Part shown: one piece after another, positions 20,228 to 22,877 of the stretch
How positions within the stretch are numbered: position 1 is the first letter of the stretch
How the letters are laid out: each line of letters starts with the position of its first letter
NCBI GenBank assembly: GCA_943356515.1
Contig: CALRFM010000002.1
Span: 1-22,877 of the forward strand
Length of the DNA: 22,877 bases
Reading direction: 5' to 3'
From: Patescibacteria group bacterium
GTDB taxonomy: Bacteria > Patescibacteriota > Microgenomatia > UBA1406 > GWC2-37-13
Notes under the pieces: generated by a model
The model's input: only the letters and a program-made list of their open reading frames with translations
What the model was told of the DNA's origin: nothing
Databases searched by the model: none
Position numbers and translations under genes: made by a program

Positions 20228-20770
20228 TTATGCTGTTTTTGCTTTTTTACCTGGTTTTAATTTTATATGTTCTCCTTCGTATCGTATTCCTTTTCCTTTA
20301 TACGCATCTGGTTTTTTATTAGATTTAATTCGTTGTGCTACTTGGCCGACGAGCTGTCTGTCTATACCAGATACAATAATAATATTATTTCCTTCTAATG
20401 CGAGTGTTACTCCATCAATAGGAGTTATAACGACCGGGTGAGAATAGCCTAATTTAAGCACTAATCCTTGCCCTTGCATCTTGCCATTATATCCGGTTCC
20501 TACTATTTCAAGTCTTTTTGACCACACGGTTTCTACTCCAGTAACGGCGTTTTGCACAAGTGTACGAAACAACCCATGAAAAGATTTTTGTTTCTTAGTG
20601 TCATTCTTTCTTGTTATGGTAAGAATGCCCTCGGTTATTTCGGACTTCAAAAAATGTGGCAATTCATATGCCAATTCACCTTTTGGACCTTTTACCGTTA
20701 TTGCTGTGTGTTGGATATCAACTGTGACAGCGCTTGGAATTGTGATAGGATTTTGACCGATTTTGGACAT
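20228..20770 (-). CDS. rplF: 50S ribosomal protein uL6
   Basis: From the ATG at 20770 the product is 180 aa, beginning MSKIGQNPITIPSAVTV, the normal uL6 N-terminus. The in-frame ATG at 20803 lies inside rpsH and adds residues with no family match, so it is rejected. Motifs: VKGPKGELAYELP, VETVWSKRLEIVGTGYNG, and GKGIRYEGEHIKLKPGKKAK. The start codon follows the rpsH stop after one base (TAATATG), suggesting coupled translation. Confidence 0.95.
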   Translation of the reverse strand: MSKIGQNPITIPSAVTVDIQHTAITVKGPKGELAYELPHFLKSEITEGILTITRKNDTKKQKSFHGLFRTLVQNAVTGVETVWSKRLEIVGTGYNGKMQGQGLVLKLGYSHPVVITPIDGVTLALEGNNIIIVSGIDRQLVGQVAQRIKSNKKPDAYKGKGIRYEGEHIKLKPGKKAKTA

Positions 20771-20771
20771 A

Positions 20772-21152
20772 TTACCAAATATAAAATAATAACTCTCCAC
20801 CAATTTGTTTCTTCTTTGCTTCTGGTCCCGTAAGTATACCTTGTGAGGTAGACAGAAGAGAATAGCCCAATCCGCCTCGTACTGACTTCACTTCTTTGTA
20901 TTGTATATATATTCTTCTTCCTGGTTTAGATTGAACCTTCACATCAGTAACAACAGGCATACCATCTTCATACTTAAGCGTAATAGTGATATTCTTTTTA
21001 ACATCTCCTGTTACTTCGTACCCCATTATATATCCAAGTTCTTGCAGCTTAGCAACCACTGCCTCACGAAACTTAGAGTGTGGTGTAGATATCTGCTCTC
21101 TACGAGCCATGTATCCATTCTTGATGCGAATAATTAAATCAATAATTGCCAT
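20772..21152 (-). CDS. rpsH: 30S ribosomal protein uS8
   Basis: The 126-aa protein shows DLIIRIKNGYMARREQISTP, YKEVKSVRGGLGYSLLSTS and the C-terminal GGELLFYIW that matches the usual GGE(V/L)L..VW ending. In E. coli uS8 represses the spc operon by binding its mRNA; no such site could be identified here. Upstream lies rpsS rather than rpsN directly. Confidence 0.97.
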   Translation of the reverse strand: MAIIDLIIRIKNGYMARREQISTPHSKFREAVVAKLQELGYIMGYEVTGDVKKNITITLKYEDGMPVVTDVKVQSKPGRRIYIQYKEVKSVRGGLGYSLLSTSQGILTGPEAKKKQIGGELLFYIW

Positions 21153-21188
21153 AATCGTTATATAAAATTTTGGTTAGAATAATTAATG

Positions 21189-21473
21189 TTATGTCTTTTC
21201 TGCGGTACGCTTAGTAACCTTACCATGACCACGGAATGTTCGTGTTGGGGCAAATTCTCCTAATCGGTGCCCTACCATTGCTTCTGATATATAGACTTCT
21301 ACATGTTTTCGTCCGTTATGCACCGCAATTCTATGCCCTACAAAATCAGGGTGAATTTGAGATGCACGTGCCCATGTTTTTATAGGCATGCGATCACTAG
21401 TATCTTTTTGCTTCTGCACTTTGATGTGAAGCTTTTCATCTATATATGGTCCTTTTTTTGCTGATCGTGTCAT
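21189..21473 (-). CDS. rpsS: 30S ribosomal protein uS19, in an unusual position
   Basis: A complete 94-aa uS19: MTRSAKKGPYIDEKLHIKV, IKTWARASQIHPDFVGHRIA, HNGRKHVEVYISEAMVGHRL and GEFAPTRTFRGHG. It belongs in the S10 operon between rplB and rplV in nearly all bacteria. Here it lies between rpsN and rpsH in the spc part, 9 nt after rpsN and 36 nt before rpsH. No key residues are missing, so it looks functional. Whether a second copy exists upstream cannot be seen. Confidence 0.96.
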   Translation of the reverse strand: MTRSAKKGPYIDEKLHIKVQKQKDTSDRMPIKTWARASQIHPDFVGHRIAVHNGRKHVEVYISEAMVGHRLGEFAPTRTFRGHGKVTKRTAEKT

Positions 21474-21482
21474 ACTATTGTG

Positions 21483-21668
21483 TTACCAGGTAATTTTTTT
21501 AATTCCAGGGATTTCTCCTTTTAATGCTCTTTCTCTAAAACAAAGTCTACACAGTCCAAATCTTCGCATATATGCACGAGATCTTCCACATAAGGAACAT
21601 CTATTTACATTTCTTACTGTAAATTTTTGTTTCTTATGAAACTTGACTATGTCAGATGTTTTTGCCAT
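21483..21668 (-). CDS. rpsN: 30S ribosomal protein uS14, zinc-binding type
   Basis: A 61-aa short uS14 with four cysteines, CSLCGRSRAYMRRFGLCRLC, and the usual end GIKKITW (normally GV.KASW). The zinc type is the common form of bacteria with compact genomes. It follows rplE by 10 nt, the standard place. Confidence 0.97.
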   Translation of the reverse strand: MAKTSDIVKFHKKQKFTVRNVNRCSLCGRSRAYMRRFGLCRLCFRERALKGEIPGIKKITW

Positions 21669-21678
21669 ATATCAATAA

Positions 21679-22236
21679 TTAATTTTTTTTTGGTGCATCA
21701 GATGCAAATGGTATACCAATCATTGAAAAGAGTTCTCTTCCATGCTCTCTGTTTTTGGAGCTTGTTACAATCGTCACTTCTAGTCCACGAATTTTGTCAA
21801 TTTTATCATATTCTATCTCAGGAAATATAGTTTGTTCGGTAAAACCAATATTTAAATTACCATGTTGGTCTACACATGTATCTTTAATGCCTCTAAAATC
21901 TCTCAACCTAGGTAACACAACACGTACTAATTTCTCAATAAAGTAATACATATTCTTGCCTCTCAAGGTGACCTTTACGCCGATGGGTTGGCCCTTTCGT
22001 ATTTTATAGGTTGCTATCGATTTACGTGCCACGGTGACTACTGTTTTTTGACCAGAGATTCTCTCAAGTTGTTCCTGCACATTGGCAATAGCTTTTTTAT
22101 TAGATACAGCTTCTCCCACTCCTACATTGATAATGGCTTTTTCAATGTGTGGTAGAGCAAAGGCGTTCTTTATACCAAACTTCTTTTGAAGTTTTGGTTT
22201 AATATCCTCAATGTATTCTGTTTTAAATGTTTTCAT
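21679..22236 (-). CDS. rplE: 50S ribosomal protein uL5
   Basis: From the ATG at 22236 the product is 185 aa, beginning MKTFKTEYIEDIKPKLQKKF. An in-frame ATG at 22296 would overlap the end of rplX by 47 nt and add 20 residues without family match, so the inner start is preferred. Motifs of this 5S RNA-binding protein: EKAIINVGVGEA, KPIGVKVTLRG-like GQPIGVKVTLRGKNMYYF, LPRLRDFRGI and GRELFSMIGIPF. It ends within 10 nt of rpsN. Confidence 0.95.
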   Translation of the reverse strand: MKTFKTEYIEDIKPKLQKKFGIKNAFALPHIEKAIINVGVGEAVSNKKAIANVQEQLERISGQKTVVTVARKSIATYKIRKGQPIGVKVTLRGKNMYYFIEKLVRVVLPRLRDFRGIKDTCVDQHGNLNIGFTEQTIFPEIEYDKIDKIRGLEVTIVTSSKNREHGRELFSMIGIPFASDAPKKN

Positions 22237-22249
22237 GTTCTTATTAAAT

Positions 22250-22555
22250 TTATACGGTCTTTCCGCATTTTTTACATACGCGCTTCTTTGCGCCATTAAC
22301 TACTTCGTAACCCAATCGTGATGGCTTTTTGCACTTTGGACATTCAAACATTACATTTGAACTCTTTAACGGTCGTGGCACATCTACCACTCCACCCTCA
22401 GGTGATTGTTCACTCTTTTTAATATGTCGTTTATATATGTTCATATTTTCCACAATCAGCGTATGAGACTTAGGATATACTCTATCTACTTTTCCTTTTC
22501 TCTTTTTATCTTTACCTGTGATAACGATAATAGTGTCGCCTTTTTTAATTTTCAT
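22250..22555 (-). CDS. rplX: 50S ribosomal protein uL24
   Basis: The 101-aa protein has the KOW motif at its start (KKGDTIIVITGKDKKRKGKV) and VENMNIYKRHIKKSEQSPEGG in the middle, visible as NIYKRHIKKSEQSPEGGVVD. The C-terminus has two CxxC pairs (CPKC and CKKC), a zinc-ribbon form. It is spaced 2 nt from rplN. A GAGGA sequence lies about 12 nt upstream of the ATG, farther than usual. Confidence 0.96.
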   Translation of the reverse strand: MKIKKGDTIIVITGKDKKRKGKVDRVYPKSHTLIVENMNIYKRHIKKSEQSPEGGVVDVPRPLKSSNVMFECPKCKKPSRLGYEVVNGAKKRVCKKCGKTV

Positions 22556-22557
22556 AG

Positions 22558-22877
22558 TTAATAAATTTCCTCAGCCAAACTTGCTATCTTGTTATATCCA
22601 TTATCTTTGATCTCTTTTCCGACGGGGCCAAATACACGGGTTCCTTTAGGTTCTTGTGTATCAGGGCCTGCAAGTACTACACATGCATTCTCATCAAAGC
22701 GGATATAACTTCCATCATCTCGTCTTCGTTCTTTTTTGGTTCGCACTATCACAGCTCGAACTATCTCACTTGCTGTTACTTGAGCATATGGTGTTGCCTG
22801 TTTTACGACACCACTAAATACTTCGCCTAAATACACGATTTTTCTATTTCCGTTTTTTGGAATACCAATAACCATTA
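22558..22877 (-). CDS. rplN: 50S ribosomal protein uL14 (N-terminus outside window)
   Basis: The open frame runs to the right edge. What is visible starts about 15-20 residues into the protein, at VMVIGIPKNGNRKIVYLGEV, and continues with KEATPGG-like KQATPYA, AVIVRTKKERRRDDGSYIRF and KGTRVFGPVGKEI to the normal end KIASLAEEIY. The methionine at 22875 is internal, not the start. rplN before rplX is the standard order. Confidence 0.95.
   Translation of the reverse strand, partial: MVIGIPKNGNRKIVYLGEVFSGVVKQATPYAQVTASEIVRAVIVRTKKERRRDDGSYIRFDENACVVLAGPDTQEPKGTRVFGPVGKEIKDNGYNKIASLAEEIY

Noticed and set aside
22237..22296. 20-residue N-terminal extension of uL5
   Set aside because: It overlaps rplX and has no match to uL5; the start at 22236 gives the normal protein.
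1..22877. Recoded TGA (as glycine) known from Gracilibacteria and Absconditabacteria
   Set aside because: TGA ends several clear genes at the expected length, for example rpsE, both GT4/GT2 ATGA overlaps and the KilA-N gene.

Overview
The window reads as a chromosomal segment of a Patescibacteria (Candidate Phyla Radiation) bacterium using the standard genetic code (TGA is a true stop, for example in the ATGA overlaps at 2401-2404, 10380-10383 and 19368-19371). Reasons: a compact spc/alpha ribosomal cluster with no rpmD (uL30) between rpsE and rplO, a DUF4012-type protein next to a polyprenyl-phosphate sugar transferase, many short diverged ribosomal proteins, and KilA-N/ORF6N orphan genes. 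The subgroup cannot be fixed from the sequence; Microgenomates-like is only a guess.

All genes but one lie on the minus strand, so transcription runs right to left. 22877-11302 is a ribosomal superoperon: rplN (cut by the window edge), rplX, rplE, rpsN, rpsS, rpsH, rplF, rplR, rpsE, rplO, secY, rpmG, an adk fused to a second kinase, map, infA, rpmJ, rpsM, rpsK, rpsD, rpoA, rplQ, rplM, rpsI. Three points are unusual: rpsS sits between rpsN and rpsH, rpmG sits between secY and adk, and adenylate kinase carries a second UPF0200-like P-loop kinase domain.

11270-8851 continues, with no visible terminator, into two glycosyltransferases (GT2, GT4) and a small membrane-anchored protein. 8822-3621 is an accessory island: an XRE-type HTH protein, a short ORF6N protein (the only plus-strand gene), a methyltransferase-like protein, a PUA/EVE-like plus PD-(D/E)XK-like putative nuclease, a SEC-C protein, a remnant resembling the HsdS C-terminus, and a KilA-N protein, separated by palindromic repeats. 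3492-1 returns to envelope polysaccharide genes: GT4, manC, a phosphoglycosyl transferase and a DUF4012 protein running off the left edge.

Three layers of structure lie beyond the genes. (1) About ten copies of small palindromic repeats are present. Four are inserted in frame inside proteins, two in one GT4, one in another GT4 and one in ribosomal protein bL17, and some intergenic copies are nested in each other. (2) The putative nuclease and the methyltransferase-like gene share a near-identical 46-47 bp promoter/operator module with three helically phased GTCAG/CTGAC half-sites. (3) Several accessory genes have a -10 box ending 6-7 nt before the ATG, predicting leaderless mRNAs, and clear Shine-Dalgarno sequences are nearly absent across the window.
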